Positions 33,881 to 44,344 are shown, counted from the first letter of the stretch. The stretch: DNA of 64,000 bases from Modicisalibacter tunisiensis (GCF_020148005.1 NZ_JAGXFD010000002.1:62001-126000); one strand, 5' to 3'. The notes: a model not told the origin generated them from the sequence alone. A program made the numbers and translations.

Positions 33881-34576
33881 ATGCTCTCGGCCGCCGAATG
33901 GCAGACCATCGCCATCAGCCTCAAGGTCGCCGGCACCGCCGTCGCCGGCATCCTGCCGCCCGGCGTGGCCGTGGCCTGGCTGATGGCCCGGCACGACTTC
34001 CGCGGCAAGGCCCTGCTCGACGGGGTGCTGCATCTGCCGCTGGTGCTGCCCCCCGTGGTGGTCGGCTACCTGCTGCTGCTGGCGCTGGGGCGCCAGGGCT
34101 GGCTGGGCCACTGGCTGGATCGCCTCTTCGGCATCACGCTGCCGTTCACCTGGCAGGGCGCGGCGGTCGCCGGCGGCGTCATGGCCTTTCCGCTGCTGGT
34201 GCGTGCCGTGCGCCTCTCGCTCGAGGCCGTGGACGTCAAGCTGGAGGCCGCCGCCAGCACCTTGGGCGCCGGCCGCTGGCGGGTCTTCTTCACCATCACC
34301 CTGCCGCTGGCCTTTCCGGGACTGGTGACCGGCAGCCTGCTGGCCTTCGCCCGGGCCCTCTCGGAATTCGGGGCCACCATCACCTTCGCCGCCAACATTC
34401 CCGGCCAGACGCGCACCCTGCCGCTGGCGCTGTACACCCTGATCCAGACCCCCGGCCGGGAAGCCGCGGCCGCCCGGCTCTGCGCCCTGTCGATCGCCAT
34501 CGCCATGCTGTCGCTGCTGGTCTCGGAGTGGCTGGCACGGCGGGCGCGACACCGGCTTCAGGAACGCGATGGCTGA
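33881..34576 (+). CDS. modB: Molybdate ABC transporter permease
   Basis: A 231-residue ModB with five to six helices, including HLPLVLPPVVVGYLLLLALG and the EAA-loop ASTLGAGRWRVFFTITLPLAFPG. FARALSEFGATITFAANIPGQT is the ModB hallmark. It starts 7 nt after modA and overlaps modC by 8 nt, so translation of the three genes is coupled. Confidence 0.96.
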   Translation: MLSAAEWQTIAISLKVAGTAVAGILPPGVAVAWLMARHDFRGKALLDGVLHLPLVLPPVVVGYLLLLALGRQGWLGHWLDRLFGITLPFTWQGAAVAGGVMAFPLLVRAVRLSLEAVDVKLEAAASTLGAGRWRVFFTITLPLAFPGLVTGSLLAFARALSEFGATITFAANIPGQTRTLPLALYTLIQTPGREAAAARLCALSIAIAMLSLLVSEWLARRARHRLQERDG

Positions 34577-35687
34577 CTCGGAGCCCCGAACGATGCCGAA
34601 CGCCAACCATGACGGCCTGCACCTCGACATCCGCAAGCGCCAGGGCGCCTTCCTGACCGAGGCCGCCCTGTCCACGCCCGGGCGCGGCGTCACCGCCCTG
34701 TTCGGCCCCTCGGGCAGCGGCAAGACGACCCTGCTGCGCCTGATCGCCGGTCTCGATCGCCCGGACGCCGGGGTCGTCCGCCTGGGCGACGAGACCCTCA
34801 GCGACGCCCGAACCGGCCGCCACGTCCCGCCGCATCGGCGGCGTCTCGGCGTGGTCTTCCAGGAGGCGCGGCTGTTTCCGCACTACCGGGTCCGCGGCAA
34901 CCTGACCTACGGCATGCCCGCCGGTGGCGCCGCGAACTTCGATGACCTGGTCGCGCTGCTGGGCATCGGCAAGCTGCTGGAGCGTTTCCCGGCCACCCTG
35001 TCCGGCGGCGAAGCCCGCCGCGTGGCCATCGGCCGGGCCCTGCTCAGTCAGCCGCGCCTGCTGCTGATGGACGAGCCGCTGACCGGGCTGGACGGGGCGC
35101 GCAAGCAGGAACTGCTGCACTACATCGCCCGCCTGACCCGCCGCATCGACATCCCGGTAATCTACGTGAGCCACGATCCCGAGGAGCTGGTCAGCATCGC
35201 CGATCGACTGGTGCTGCTCGACCAGGGCCGCGTACTGACCGCGGGCCCTCTCGACGAGGTGCTCACCCGCCTGGAGTTCAGCGACGCGCTCGGCGGCTTC
35301 GATGCGGTGTCGTTGCTCACCGCGCGTCTCGAGGCCCACGATACCGCCTATGGGCTGACCCGGCTGCGGCTCGCCGACGGTCAGCCGCTCGTCGTTCCCG
35401 CGATCGACCGACGCCCCGGCGACAGCGTGCGCCTGCGCGTGCCGGTGCGGGACATCACCCTGGCCCTGGGTACGCCGGCACCCACCAGCGACCTCAACCG
35501 GCTCGAGGTGGTCATCGAACGCATCGCCCGCTCGACGACCGACGCCGCCACGGTGGATGTCGGCCTGCGGCTCGGCGAGGCGCGCCTGCGGGCCCGGCTG
35601 ACCCGCCATGCCTGCCATGCCCTGGGGCTGCGGGAAGGCATGGCGGCGATCGCCGTGGTGCGCAATATCACGCCGGCCGCCGGCTAG
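34569..35687 (+). CDS. modC: Molybdate ABC transporter ATP-binding protein
   Basis: A 372-residue ModC. It has Walker A FGPSGSGKTT, signature LSGGEARRVAIGRAL, Walker B LLLMDEPLTGLD and H-loop VSHDPEE. A C-terminal TOBE/Mop domain (about 300-370, with LRVPVRDITLALGTP and ARLTRHA) can bind molybdate and inhibit transport when the cell is replete. ATG 34569 overlaps the modB stop region by 8 nt and follows AGGAA; a second ATG at 34593 is possible. The TOBE domain here may supply the metal sensing missing from the truncated ModE-like regulator. Confidence 0.95.
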   Translation: MADSEPRTMPNANHDGLHLDIRKRQGAFLTEAALSTPGRGVTALFGPSGSGKTTLLRLIAGLDRPDAGVVRLGDETLSDARTGRHVPPHRRRLGVVFQEARLFPHYRVRGNLTYGMPAGGAANFDDLVALLGIGKLLERFPATLSGGEARRVAIGRALLSQPRLLLMDEPLTGLDGARKQELLHYIARLTRRIDIPVIYVSHDPEELVSIADRLVLLDQGRVLTAGPLDEVLTRLEFSDALGGFDAVSLLTARLEAHDTAYGLTRLRLADGQPLVVPAIDRRPGDSVRLRVPVRDITLALGTPAPTSDLNRLEVVIERIARSTTDAATVDVGLRLGEARLRARLTRHACHALGLREGMAAIAVVRNITPAAG

Positions 35688-35718
35688 GAGCGCGGGAAGC
35701 GGCGGTCAGGAAGGCGCG

Positions 35719-37272
<1,554 letters not shown>

Positions 37273-37335
37273 GGACCCGGGAACCTCGAAAACGGCAACG
37301 ATGGGGAAATACGCGTCACGACGGCGTGACTCAGG

Positions 37336-37353
37336 TGTAACGATAAACTGACA
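37336..37353. promoter_or_regulatory. TyrR-box-like sequence
   Basis: TGTAACGATAAACTGACA matches the TyrR box TGTAAA-N6-TTTACA at 9 of 12 fixed positions and lies 64 bp upstream of phhR, in the divergent region shared with phhA. Confidence 0.5.
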
Positions 37354-37389
37354 CCCGGCTCGCCGTCGATCGATGCCAGCCGGGTTTTT
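37354..37389 (+). terminator. Terminator-like hairpin between phhR and phhA
   Basis: CCCGGCT (37354-37360) and AGCCGGG (37378-37384) are followed by TTTTTG on the plus strand, about 165 nt upstream of the phhA ATG. There is no plus-strand gene just before it. It could stop readthrough from modABC crossing phhR in antisense, or attenuate a long phhA leader. Confidence 0.55.
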
Positions 37390-37418
37390 GCCGTCTGGCC
37401 TTCCCCTGCGGCCGCCCC

Positions 37419-37438
37419 CTGTCACACATTCTTGACAG
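37419..37438. promoter_or_regulatory. Inverted repeat overlapping a TTGACA hexamer upstream of phhA
   Basis: CTGTCA (37419-37424) and TGACAG (37433-37438) form a perfect 6-bp inverted repeat with an 8-nt gap and contain TTGACA at 37432-37437. No clear -10 follows at 17 nt. It is a candidate PhhR site near the phhA promoter. Confidence 0.5.
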
Positions 37439-37555
37439 AAAACCGACGTGTCAGGCCCTCGGGCCGCCTGCCGCCCCCCTGCCGCAGCCCATCGGGGCCA
37501 CCTAAGCTAAGAGCCATTCTCCCCGACAATGACAACCTGCAACCGGGAGCCCACG

Positions 37556-38353
37556 ATGGCAAAGCAGACAAAATATCAGGCCCATCATCCCGATACCGAC
37601 GGCATCATCCACTACAGCGATACCGAGAACGCTACCTGGCAGACCCTGATGGAGCGTCAGATGGCGATCATCGAGGGACGCGTCTGCCAGGAATACCTGG
37701 ACGGCCTGGAACGCCTGGCCCTGCCCATGGACCGCATCCCGCAACTGGCCGACGTCGACCGGGTGCTGCAGGCGACGACCGGCTGGCGCACCGCGCCGGT
37801 GCCGGCGCTGATCCCCTTCAACACCTTCTTCGAGCTGCTCGCCAACCGGCGCTTCCCGGTCGCCACCTTCATTCGCACGCCCGAGGAGCTCGACTACCTC
37901 CAGGAACCGGACATCTTCCACGAGATCTTCGGCCACTGCCCGATGCTCACCAATCCGGCGTTTGCCGAGTTCACCGAGACCTACGGCAAGCTGGGGCTGG
38001 CCGCGAGCAAGGAAGAGCGTGTCTACCTGGCGCGCCTGTACTGGATGACCGTCGAGTTCGGCCTGGTCGACACGCCCCGGGGCCGACGCATCTACGGCGG
38101 GGGCATCATCTCCTCGCCCAGGGAGACCTTTCACGCGCTCTCCGACGTGCCGGCCCATCATCCCTTCGACCCGCTCGACGCCCTGCGCACGCCCTATCGG
38201 ATCGACATCCTGCAGCCGCTCTACTATGTCATCGACGATCTCGAGACCCTGCACGACCTGGCCGGCCGCGACATCATGGCGCTGGTCCACGAGGCCATGG
38301 CGCTGGGGCTCTATGCGCCCACCTTCGAACCCAGGCAGGCCGCGGGCGCCTGA
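37556..38353 (+). CDS. phhA: Phenylalanine-4-hydroxylase
   Basis: A 265-residue monomer-type bacterial enzyme consisting of the catalytic domain only. The non-haem iron ligands are H122 and H127 in DIFHEIFGHCPM and E167 in YWMTVEFGL. It converts L-Phe to L-Tyr with O2 and tetrahydropterin in the cytoplasm. ATG 37556 follows GGGAG. It is the first gene of phhABC and is under probable PhhR control. Confidence 0.97.
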   Translation: MAKQTKYQAHHPDTDGIIHYSDTENATWQTLMERQMAIIEGRVCQEYLDGLERLALPMDRIPQLADVDRVLQATTGWRTAPVPALIPFNTFFELLANRRFPVATFIRTPEELDYLQEPDIFHEIFGHCPMLTNPAFAEFTETYGKLGLAASKEERVYLARLYWMTVEFGLVDTPRGRRIYGGGIISSPRETFHALSDVPAHHPFDPLDALRTPYRIDILQPLYYVIDDLETLHDLAGRDIMALVHEAMALGLYAPTFEPRQAAGA

Positions 38354-38405
38354 CAGGCGCCACCTGCACTCACTACCCTGAAGACAACAAGCCACGGAGT
38401 TGAAG

Positions 38406-38762
38406 ATGAGCCAGCTTTCCGAACAAGCCTGTGAAGCCTGCAGCTGGGATGCCCCCTTGGTGACCGACAGCGAGATCGAGCAGCTCAAGCCGTCGATCCC
38501 CGACTGGCAGATCCTCGAGCGCGATGGCATCATGCAACTGGAGCGCGTCTTCACGTTTCGCAACTTCAAGCAGGCCCTGGCGTTCACCAACCAGATCGGT
38601 GAAGTGGCAGAAGAGGCCGGTCATCATCCGGCGCTGCTGACCGAATGGGGCAAGGTCACGGTGACCTGGTGGTCCCACGCGATCAAGGGTCTGCACAGGA
38701 ACGACTTCATCCTAGCCGCCAGAACCGACGAGGTAGCAAAGTCCAATGTTCGAGCAGATTGA
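38406..38762 (+). CDS. phhB: Pterin-4a-carbinolamine dehydratase
   Basis: A 118-residue PCD/DCoH-family protein with the motif [35 protein letters not shown]. The HHP histidines are catalytic. It dehydrates 4a-hydroxytetrahydropterin so that the cofactor used by PhhA can be recycled. ATG 38406 follows CGGAG; a TTG two codons earlier is not needed. The gene overlaps phhC by 17 nt. Confidence 0.96.
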   Translation: MSQLSEQACEACSWDAPLVTDSEIEQLKPSIPDWQILERDGIMQLERVFTFRNFKQALAFTNQIGEVAEEAGHHPALLTEWGKVTVTWWSHAIKGLHRNDFILAARTDEVAKSNVRAD

Positions 38763-39936
38763 GCGGGTCCCCGGGGATGCCATCCTCGGGTTGATCGATG
38801 CCTTCAAGAAGGACTCCAATCCGCAGAAGGTCGACCTGGGGGTCGGCGTGTATCGGGACGAGCAAGGCAACACCCCGATCCTGCGTTCCGTCAAGGAGGC
38901 CGAAGCGCGGCTGCTGAAGAACGAGACCACCAAGAGCTACATCGGCTCGCACGGCGACCCGCGCTACGGCAAGGCCATCCTGTCGCTGGTGCTGGGCGAG
39001 GACTCGCCGGTACTGGCCGCCAACCGCGCCAGCGCCACTCAGTCGCCCGGTGGCACCGGCGCGCTGCGCCTGGCGGCGGACTTCATCAAGACGCAGTTGC
39101 CCGGCAAGCGCATCTGGGTCTCCGACCCGACCTGGCCCAACCACCTGGGCATCTTCCACGCCGCCGACGTCGAGCTGCACAAGTACCCCTACGTCGATGC
39201 CGACAATCGCCTGGATTTCGACGGCATGCTCGCCGCCCTCAAGGAGATTCCCGAGGGTGACGTGGTGCTGCTGCACGCCTGCTGCCACAACCCCTCCGGC
39301 TTCGACCTGACTCAGGCGCAATGGAAGCAGGTCCTCGAGGTGGTCAAGGCCCGTCAGCTGCTGCCGCTGATCGACTTCGCCTACCAGGGCTTCGGCGACG
39401 GCCTCGACGAGGATGCCTACGGTGTACGCCTGTTCGCCGAGAACCTCGACGAGCTGCTGATCACCAGCTCCTGCTCGAAGAACTTCGGCATCTACCGCGA
39501 GCGCACCGGCTGCCTGATCGCCATCGCCAGGGACAGCGAGCAGATGGAAAACGTCCGTTCGCAGTTCGCCATCGTCGCCCGCGAGAACTACTCCAACCCG
39601 CCCGCCCACGGCGGCTCGGTAGTGATCGAGATCCTCGAATCCGCCGAACTGGCCGCCCAGTGGCGCGAGGAAGTGGCCGAGATGCGCAACCGCATCAACG
39701 GCCTGCGTCGCGACTTCGTCGAGGCCCTCAAGCCGCACGGCCTGGACGAACGCTTTGCCTTCATCGCCGAGCAGCGCGGCATGTTCTCCTACACCGGCCT
39801 GTCCGGCGAGCAGGTGGACCGCCTGCGCGACGAGTACAGCATCTACATGGTGCGCTCCGGCCGCGCCAACGTCGCCGGCCTGGTCAGCGACAACCTGCCC
39901 TACGTCGCCAGGGCCATCGCCGACGTCGTGAAGTAA
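38746..39936 (+). CDS. phhC: Aromatic amino-acid aminotransferase
   Basis: A 396-residue class I aminotransferase of the TyrB/AspC group. It has [17 protein letters not shown] (cofactor phosphate), the HNPSGFDLT motif, [11 protein letters not shown] and the PLP Lys in [16 protein letters not shown]. The C-terminal [11 protein letters not shown] contains the carboxylate-binding Arg. It transaminates tyrosine and phenylalanine, the step after PhhA. The start lies inside phhB, indicating coupled translation. A terminator follows. Confidence 0.95.
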   Translation: MFEQIERVPGDAILGLIDAFKKDSNPQKVDLGVGVYRDEQGNTPILRSVKEAEARLLKNETTKSYIGSHGDPRYGKAILSLVLGEDSPVLAANRASATQSPGGTGALRLAADFIKTQLPGKRIWVSDPTWPNHLGIFHAADVELHKYPYVDADNRLDFDGMLAALKEIPEGDVVLLHACCHNPSGFDLTQAQWKQVLEVVKARQLLPLIDFAYQGFGDGLDEDAYGVRLFAENLDELLITSSCSKNFGIYRERTGCLIAIARDSEQMENVRSQFAIVARENYSNPPAHGGSVVIEILESAELAAQWREEVAEMRNRINGLRRDFVEALKPHGLDERFAFIAEQRGMFSYTGLSGEQVDRLRDEYSIYMVRSGRANVAGLVSDNLPYVARAIADVVK

Positions 39937-39956
39937 CCCGCCGTCCCGAAGCCCTC

Positions 39957-39982
39957 GAACGCCCGGCCTGCGCCGGGCGTTC
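39957..39982 (+). terminator. Terminator hairpin of phhABC
   Basis: An 11-bp perfect stem, GAACGCCCGGC/GCCGGGCGTTC, has a CTGC loop. The downstream tract GTCGTTGG is T-poor. Confidence 0.65.
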
Positions 39983-40133
39983 GTCGTTGGAGCCCGTGAT
40001 TCTGTCGCCATCGCGCATCACCGTCGTCGGCGCCGACACCCTGGGCCGGGCCCTGGCGGGTAACGAGACGGCACTGGCGCCCTTTCGCGCCAGCGCCCCG
40101 TCGCGCTGAGTTACCGTGGCGCAAAAGGTGACG

Positions 40134-40724
40134 TCAGGGCGTACCGGAAGTACCGGCCGTGTCGCCGTTGCCTTCCATGCCCGCATCAGGCGCATCGACC
40201 GCCTGCTGCGACTTGACGTCCTGGTGCTGGGCCTGCTCGAACTGCTGGTTGATCTCGCGCTCGGCTTCCTTGAAGCGTCGTTCGGTTTCCTTGAGCGCCT
40301 GATCGACCTCGTTCTGGGTGTTGTCCCAGCCACCGGTCGCCGTGACTTGATCCGTCCCGGTAGCGGTCGGGGTATCGACGGCGGCATCCCCGGTATCGCC
40401 CTCGGCGGTGGGAGTGGTCATTTCTCCTGCGCCGCCGGACTGCCTGGCCGATGGCTCGGAGTTGCTGCCGGTCGACGGGGTCTCGCCATCGCGGGCGTCC
40501 CGGGTTGCCGTTGCGGCGGCCGCGGACTGATCGTCACGCGCCGTGCGTGAGACGCCGTCGCTCGTGGCGCTGTCGCCACCCGCCTGCGTCGACGACGACT
40601 GGGTGGTGGACGTGGCGTCGCCCTGCTGACCGGACGCCTGCGAGGCGTCGTCGTCACCGTTACAGGCCGCCAGGCCCAGCGCCAGTACCGTGACGGCCAG
40701 GGTTCTCCAGGGCGTCTTGGGCAT
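40134..40724 (-). CDS. Low-complexity lipoprotein of unknown function
   Basis: A 196-residue protein with a lipoprotein signal (hydrophobic run then LGLAAC, acylated C21). A long region rich in Ser, Thr, Ala, Gly, Asp and Gln (about 25-130) follows. Then a charged, probably coiled-coil segment, QNEVDQALKETERRFKEAEREI, runs from about 135 to 165. No family was recognised. Amino-acid bias of this kind is common in surface-exposed or periplasmic linker proteins. It is a single-gene unit on the minus strand. Confidence 0.75.
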   Translation of the reverse strand: MPKTPWRTLAVTVLALGLAACNGDDDASQASGQQGDATSTTQSSSTQAGGDSATSDGVSRTARDDQSAAAATATRDARDGETPSTGSNSEPSARQSGGAGEMTTPTAEGDTGDAAVDTPTATGTDQVTATGGWDNTQNEVDQALKETERRFKEAEREINQQFEQAQHQDVKSQQAVDAPDAGMEGNGDTAGTSGTP

Positions 40725-40796
40725 TCCGATCTCCTTGCATTGACGGGATTCAGGTTCGCGCTATTGCAGCAAACACCCCCTGGCGGCGCAAGGCGC

Positions 40797-41234
40797 TCAT
40801 CGCCCCACGTCCTCGTTCCAGACCTCCGGATGGCGCGCGATGAAGGTCGCCATCAGTTCCCGGCAGGTCGGATCGTCGAGCACCTCGAGCGTGACGCCAC
40901 ACTCGCGCAGATGCGTTTCGTCGCCGAGAAAGGTGCGATTTTCACCGATCACCACCCGCGGGATGCCATAGAGCAGGATGGCCCCGCTGCACATCGGGCA
41001 CGGCGACAGCGTGGTATAGAGCACCGACTGGCGATAGACGGCGCCGGGCAGGCGCCCGGCATTTTCCAGCGCATCCATCTCGCCGTGCAGGACCACGCTG
41101 CCCCGCTGCTGGCGACGGTTGTGACCGCGGCCGATGATGCGACCGTCGTGTACCAGCACCGAGCCGATGGGAACGCCCCCTTCCGCCAGCCCCTGGCGTG
41201 CCTCGTCGATCGCCGCCTGCATGAAGCTGTCCAT
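40797..41234 (-). CDS. Yeast-type cytosine deaminase (Fcy1-like nucleoside deaminase)
   Basis: A 145-residue CDA-fold protein. The zinc motif is LHGEMDALENAGRL (H50, E52) and TTLSPCPMCSGAI (C79, C82). Spacing equals yeast Fcy1 (His to Cys 29 residues), and the YGIPRVVIGEN strand and the WNEDVG C-terminus also match Fcy1 rather than TadA or guanine deaminase. It would deaminate cytosine to uracil. Bacteria usually use the unrelated CodA amidohydrolase. ATG 41232-41234 follows GGAGAG. No pyrimidine-transport gene is adjacent. Confidence 0.85.
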   Translation of the reverse strand: MDSFMQAAIDEARQGLAEGGVPIGSVLVHDGRIIGRGHNRRQQRGSVVLHGEMDALENAGRLPGAVYRQSVLYTTLSPCPMCSGAILLYGIPRVVIGENRTFLGDETHLRECGVTLEVLDDPTCRELMATFIARHPEVWNEDVGR

Positions 41235-41268
41235 GGTTCTCTCCGTTCCGGGGATGCCTGTCGCGATG

Positions 41269-42192
41269 TCAGCCGGACCCGGCGAGCAGGTCGCTGCCGT
41301 CGGGCATCGCCAGCTTCACCGCCCGGGGTTCGAGCGTCACCTCGAAGCGGCGCAGATGGCGCGGTTCGCCATCCAGGTTGAGCGGAAAGGCGTCGCGACT
41401 GGTGAATGTCAGGCCGGGCGTGCGGATCGTGCGCACGAACTCGCCATCGCGCGGCAACTGCTCGATTTCCTGCAGCAACTGGCGCATCTCGCTCAACGAG
41501 GCGAAATGCCGAACCACCAGCACGTCCAGCAGCCCGTCGTCGAGCTTGGCCCCGGGAGCCAGGCACTGGCCACCCCCGGCCTGCCGGCCGTTGCCGATCG
41601 CCAACAGGAACAGCGGCGTCTCCAGTGACTCGTCCGCCCACTCGAGACGCCCCCGATAGGGTTGATAGTGCCAGGCCTTGAGCATGCCCATCAGCGAATA
41701 GGCGCCACCGCCGAGCAGGCGCTTGAGCGCCAGCGGGGTCGAGGTGGTGACCTCCGCCCCGAACCCGCCGGTGGCCATGTTGATGAAGCAGTCCTCGCCC
41801 AGGCGGGCCACGTCGACCCCGTGACAGCGCGAGGTCAGGGCCAGCGACAAGGCCGGCTCCGGCTCGAGCGGCAGGCCGAGGCCGTTGGCGAAGTCGTTGG
41901 CGCTGCCCAGCGGCAGGATGCCCAGCATCGGCCGCCGCGGGGCCTCCAGAGCCATCAGCCCCGCCACCACCTCGTTGACGGTGCCGTCGCCGCCACCGGC
42001 GACGAGCCTCGACACCCCGGCCTCGGCCGCCTCGTGCACCAGGCGCAGTGCATCACCGGCCTCCCAGGTGACACGCACGTCCAGGGAATGGCCCTGGTCG
42101 CGCATGGCCTGGACGGCGTCGCGGACATCGGGAATCTGCGCCGACTTGCCGTTCAAGATCAAGCGGGCCTGCGGCGCCTCGGGCTGAACCAT
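41269..42192 (-). CDS. Diacylglycerol kinase family lipid kinase (YegS-like)
   Basis: A 307-residue lipid/diacylglycerol kinase. It has the GGGDGTVNEVVAGL nucleotide motif (around residue 65), the LGILPLGSANDFANGLGLP motif and a C-terminal beta-rich domain with DDGLLDVLVV. It phosphorylates a lipid head group at the inner face of the membrane; E. coli YegS acts on phosphatidylglycerol in vitro. ATG 42190-42192. It is followed 34 nt later by the cytosine deaminase gene on the same strand. Confidence 0.92.
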   Translation of the reverse strand: MVQPEAPQARLILNGKSAQIPDVRDAVQAMRDQGHSLDVRVTWEAGDALRLVHEAAEAGVSRLVAGGGDGTVNEVVAGLMALEAPRRPMLGILPLGSANDFANGLGLPLEPEPALSLALTSRCHGVDVARLGEDCFINMATGGFGAEVTTSTPLALKRLLGGGAYSLMGMLKAWHYQPYRGRLEWADESLETPLFLLAIGNGRQAGGGQCLAPGAKLDDGLLDVLVVRHFASLSEMRQLLQEIEQLPRDGEFVRTIRTPGLTFTSRDAFPLNLDGEPRHLRRFEVTLEPRAVKLAMPDGSDLLAGSG

Positions 42193-42268
42193 GCGTGGTG
42201 TTCCTTGTGCATTCCATTGACCGCTATACCATCGCCCCTCCGCGCGCCCCTCGCAAGTGCCAGGCCGC

Positions 42269-43456
42269 TCACGCCGGGCGGGAAGCCCTGTCGGTCACCA
42301 GCAACAGGGCCACCGGCAGCGTCGCCATGGCGGCCAGCGCCATCTGAAGGGACAGCGGCGTCGCCAGCATCAGGCTGGCCAGCACCGCGCCGCCCCCCAG
42401 CTGCAGGGCCCCCAGCAGCGCCGCCGCCGTGCCCGCCAGGCCACGGAACGGTTCCAGCGCCAGGCTGGAGGCCGCCCCCAGGGTCAGCGAAAAGCCCACC
42501 GACAGCACAGCCACCGGCCCCATGAACGCCGCCACCGACAACGGCAGGGCCCATGCGGCCAGCCCCTGCAGCCCGCCGGCCAGCAGCACCAGCCCCAGGC
42601 CGAGCCGCACGGTGCGCCGGCGCCCCAGGCGATGGATGACCCGTGGCGCCCGGAAGAAGGTGACAATGTTGACCAGCGCATTGCCGCCGAAGCAGGCGGC
42701 GAAGGCCAGCTCGCTCAGCCCCAGGCGCTCGACCAGCAGTACCGGCGCCGCCGAGACATAGATCAGGATCGCCGCCATGCACACCCCGGCCGTGCCGGCA
42801 TAGCGCAGGAAGCGGCGATCCCCGAGCACGCGACGATAGCGCGCGAGCCGGTACAGGGGGCGCGGGAGCTCGGCGTCCCGTGGGCGGGTTTCCCCGAAGG
42901 TCGCGAACGCCGTCGCCAGCAGCACAAGCGCGAACAGCGCCATGAAGGCAAAGTTGCTGCGCCAGCCGAGCTGCACGGCCAGCACCCCGCCGACCACCGG
43001 CGCCAGGGCCGGGATCAGGCACAGCGAGCCATTCAGATAGCTGTAGAGCCGGGCGCCCTCGGCCGGCGTGTACAGGTCGCGCACCGCGGCGAAGGCCACC
43101 GTCGTGGCGGCGCAGGCCCCCAGCCCCTGCAGCACCCGGGAGAAGTAGAGCGGCAGCAGCGTGGTCGCGCTCATGGCCAGCAGGGCGCCCAGCCCGTAGA
43201 GCAGCGACCCCAGCAGCAGCGCCGGACGGCGTCCGAAGCGATCGGTCAGGGGACCGACCAGGATCTGACCCAGCCCCACGCTGAACAGCAGCAGCGTGAT
43301 GGTGACCTGCAGCGCCGAGGAGGGCTGGCCCAGATCGCGGGCCATGACCGGCAGCGAGGGCAGGTAGATGTCGATCGCCAGCGGCATCAGCATGACGGCG
43401 GCGATCAGCAGCGCCAGCCGCCCGGCGCCGGAGGCAGCGGGAACGTCTCGGGACAT
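42269..43456 (-). CDS. MFS drug-resistance transporter, Bcr/CflA family
   Basis: A 395-residue, 12-helix major facilitator. Family motifs are MPLAIDIYLPSLPVMARDLG in helix 1 and VGPLTDRFGRRPALLLG (motif A, loop 2-3), followed by RVLQGLGACAATTVAFAAVRDLY. Members export chloramphenicol, bicyclomycin, sulphonamides or cysteine pathway products. It starts with ATG 43454-43456 after TGGAG. Confidence 0.93.
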   Translation of the reverse strand: MSRDVPAASGAGRLALLIAAVMLMPLAIDIYLPSLPVMARDLGQPSSALQVTITLLLFSVGLGQILVGPLTDRFGRRPALLLGSLLYGLGALLAMSATTLLPLYFSRVLQGLGACAATTVAFAAVRDLYTPAEGARLYSYLNGSLCLIPALAPVVGGVLAVQLGWRSNFAFMALFALVLLATAFATFGETRPRDAELPRPLYRLARYRRVLGDRRFLRYAGTAGVCMAAILIYVSAAPVLLVERLGLSELAFAACFGGNALVNIVTFFRAPRVIHRLGRRRTVRLGLGLVLLAGGLQGLAAWALPLSVAAFMGPVAVLSVGFSLTLGAASSLALEPFRGLAGTAAALLGALQLGGGAVLASLMLATPLSLQMALAAMATLPVALLLVTDRASRPA

Positions 43457-43515
43457 GCAGGCTCCAGGTGTCGGCAGGCGACCACTGTAGCGTCCGCACC
43501 GGGCCGTTCAAGGGC

Positions 43516-44214
43516 TCACTGCCCCGCGGGGGAGAGATGGAATTCGAGCACGTTGTCCGCGGAATGGCGCAGATAGGCCGCCAGACGCTCAAGATTGCGC
43601 TTGTCGTGGGTCTGCAACACCATGTGGTAGTGAAACAACGTGCCATGCTCGCTCAGACGGTAGCTCATGGTCTGGATGGTGCAGCCGAACTCGCCGATCT
43701 GCCGACGGACCGCCGTCTCGTCGGGCACACGGCTGATCGGATAGCTCTGGACATGATCGGCGTAATACTCCGCGGGCAGGCGCTGCTCGATCCAGCGGAA
43801 CAGCGACAGGGTCAGCAGCGTGCTCAGGGTGACCAGCACCGCCGGCATCATGAAGCCCACGCCGAACAGGATGCCCAGCGCCGAGGTCATCCAGATCGAG
43901 GCCGCCGTGGTCAGGCCGTGCACGTTGAGGCCCTCCTTGAAGATCACGCCGGCGCCGAGAAAGCCGATACCGGTCATGATGCCCTGCGCCATGCGGGTCG
44001 GATCGGTCCTCACGGTCGCCTCGGGCAGGCTGGCATCCAGCCACTGCCACTGGTGAGTGGTCACCAGCATCAGCAGCGCCGAGGCCACGCAGACCAGGGC
44101 ATGCGTGCGAAAGCCCGCCGGGCGACCGTGAAAGCTGCGCTCCAGCCCGATCAGGCTGCCGGCCAGCCAGGCCGAGCCCAGGTTGACGAGAATGGCCAGC
44201 ACACCGTCCTGCAT
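43516..44214 (-). CDS. MgtC/SapB family membrane protein
   Basis: A 232-residue protein. Four or five N-terminal helices contain GLERSFHGRPAGFRTHALVCVASALLML and GIMTGIGFLGAGVIFKEG, the MgtC signature. A cytoplasmic ACT-like C-terminal domain (about 150-232) follows. Family roles include Mg2+-starvation survival and control of F-ATPase. The start at 44214 follows GGAAAC; an in-frame start 28 codons upstream lacks a ribosome-binding site. It is divergent from the FNT gene. Confidence 0.92.
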   Translation of the reverse strand: MQDGVLAILVNLGSAWLAGSLIGLERSFHGRPAGFRTHALVCVASALLMLVTTHQWQWLDASLPEATVRTDPTRMAQGIMTGIGFLGAGVIFKEGLNVHGLTTAASIWMTSALGILFGVGFMMPAVLVTLSTLLTLSLFRWIEQRLPAEYYADHVQSYPISRVPDETAVRRQIGEFGCTIQTMSYRLSEHGTLFHYHMVLQTHDKRNLERLAAYLRHSADNVLEFHLSPAGQ

Positions 44215-44344
44215 CGCCGTTTCCTTCTGTTGCGATCCGTCAGTGTCTTCCAGCGTAGCCGAAACGGCCACACCACCGGCTTGCAGCCGGCCGGACAATC
44301 GCCCAGAGTCAGGACGTTACGCTCATCGCGACAAGGAGGCTCGC

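Noticed and set aside
39996-40109. Short GTG-started frame after the phhC terminator (ITVVGADTLGRALAG)
   Set aside because: The Rossmann-like look is suggestive of a gene remnant, but only 38 codons, no ribosome-binding site and no continuation; not enough to call a pseudogene.
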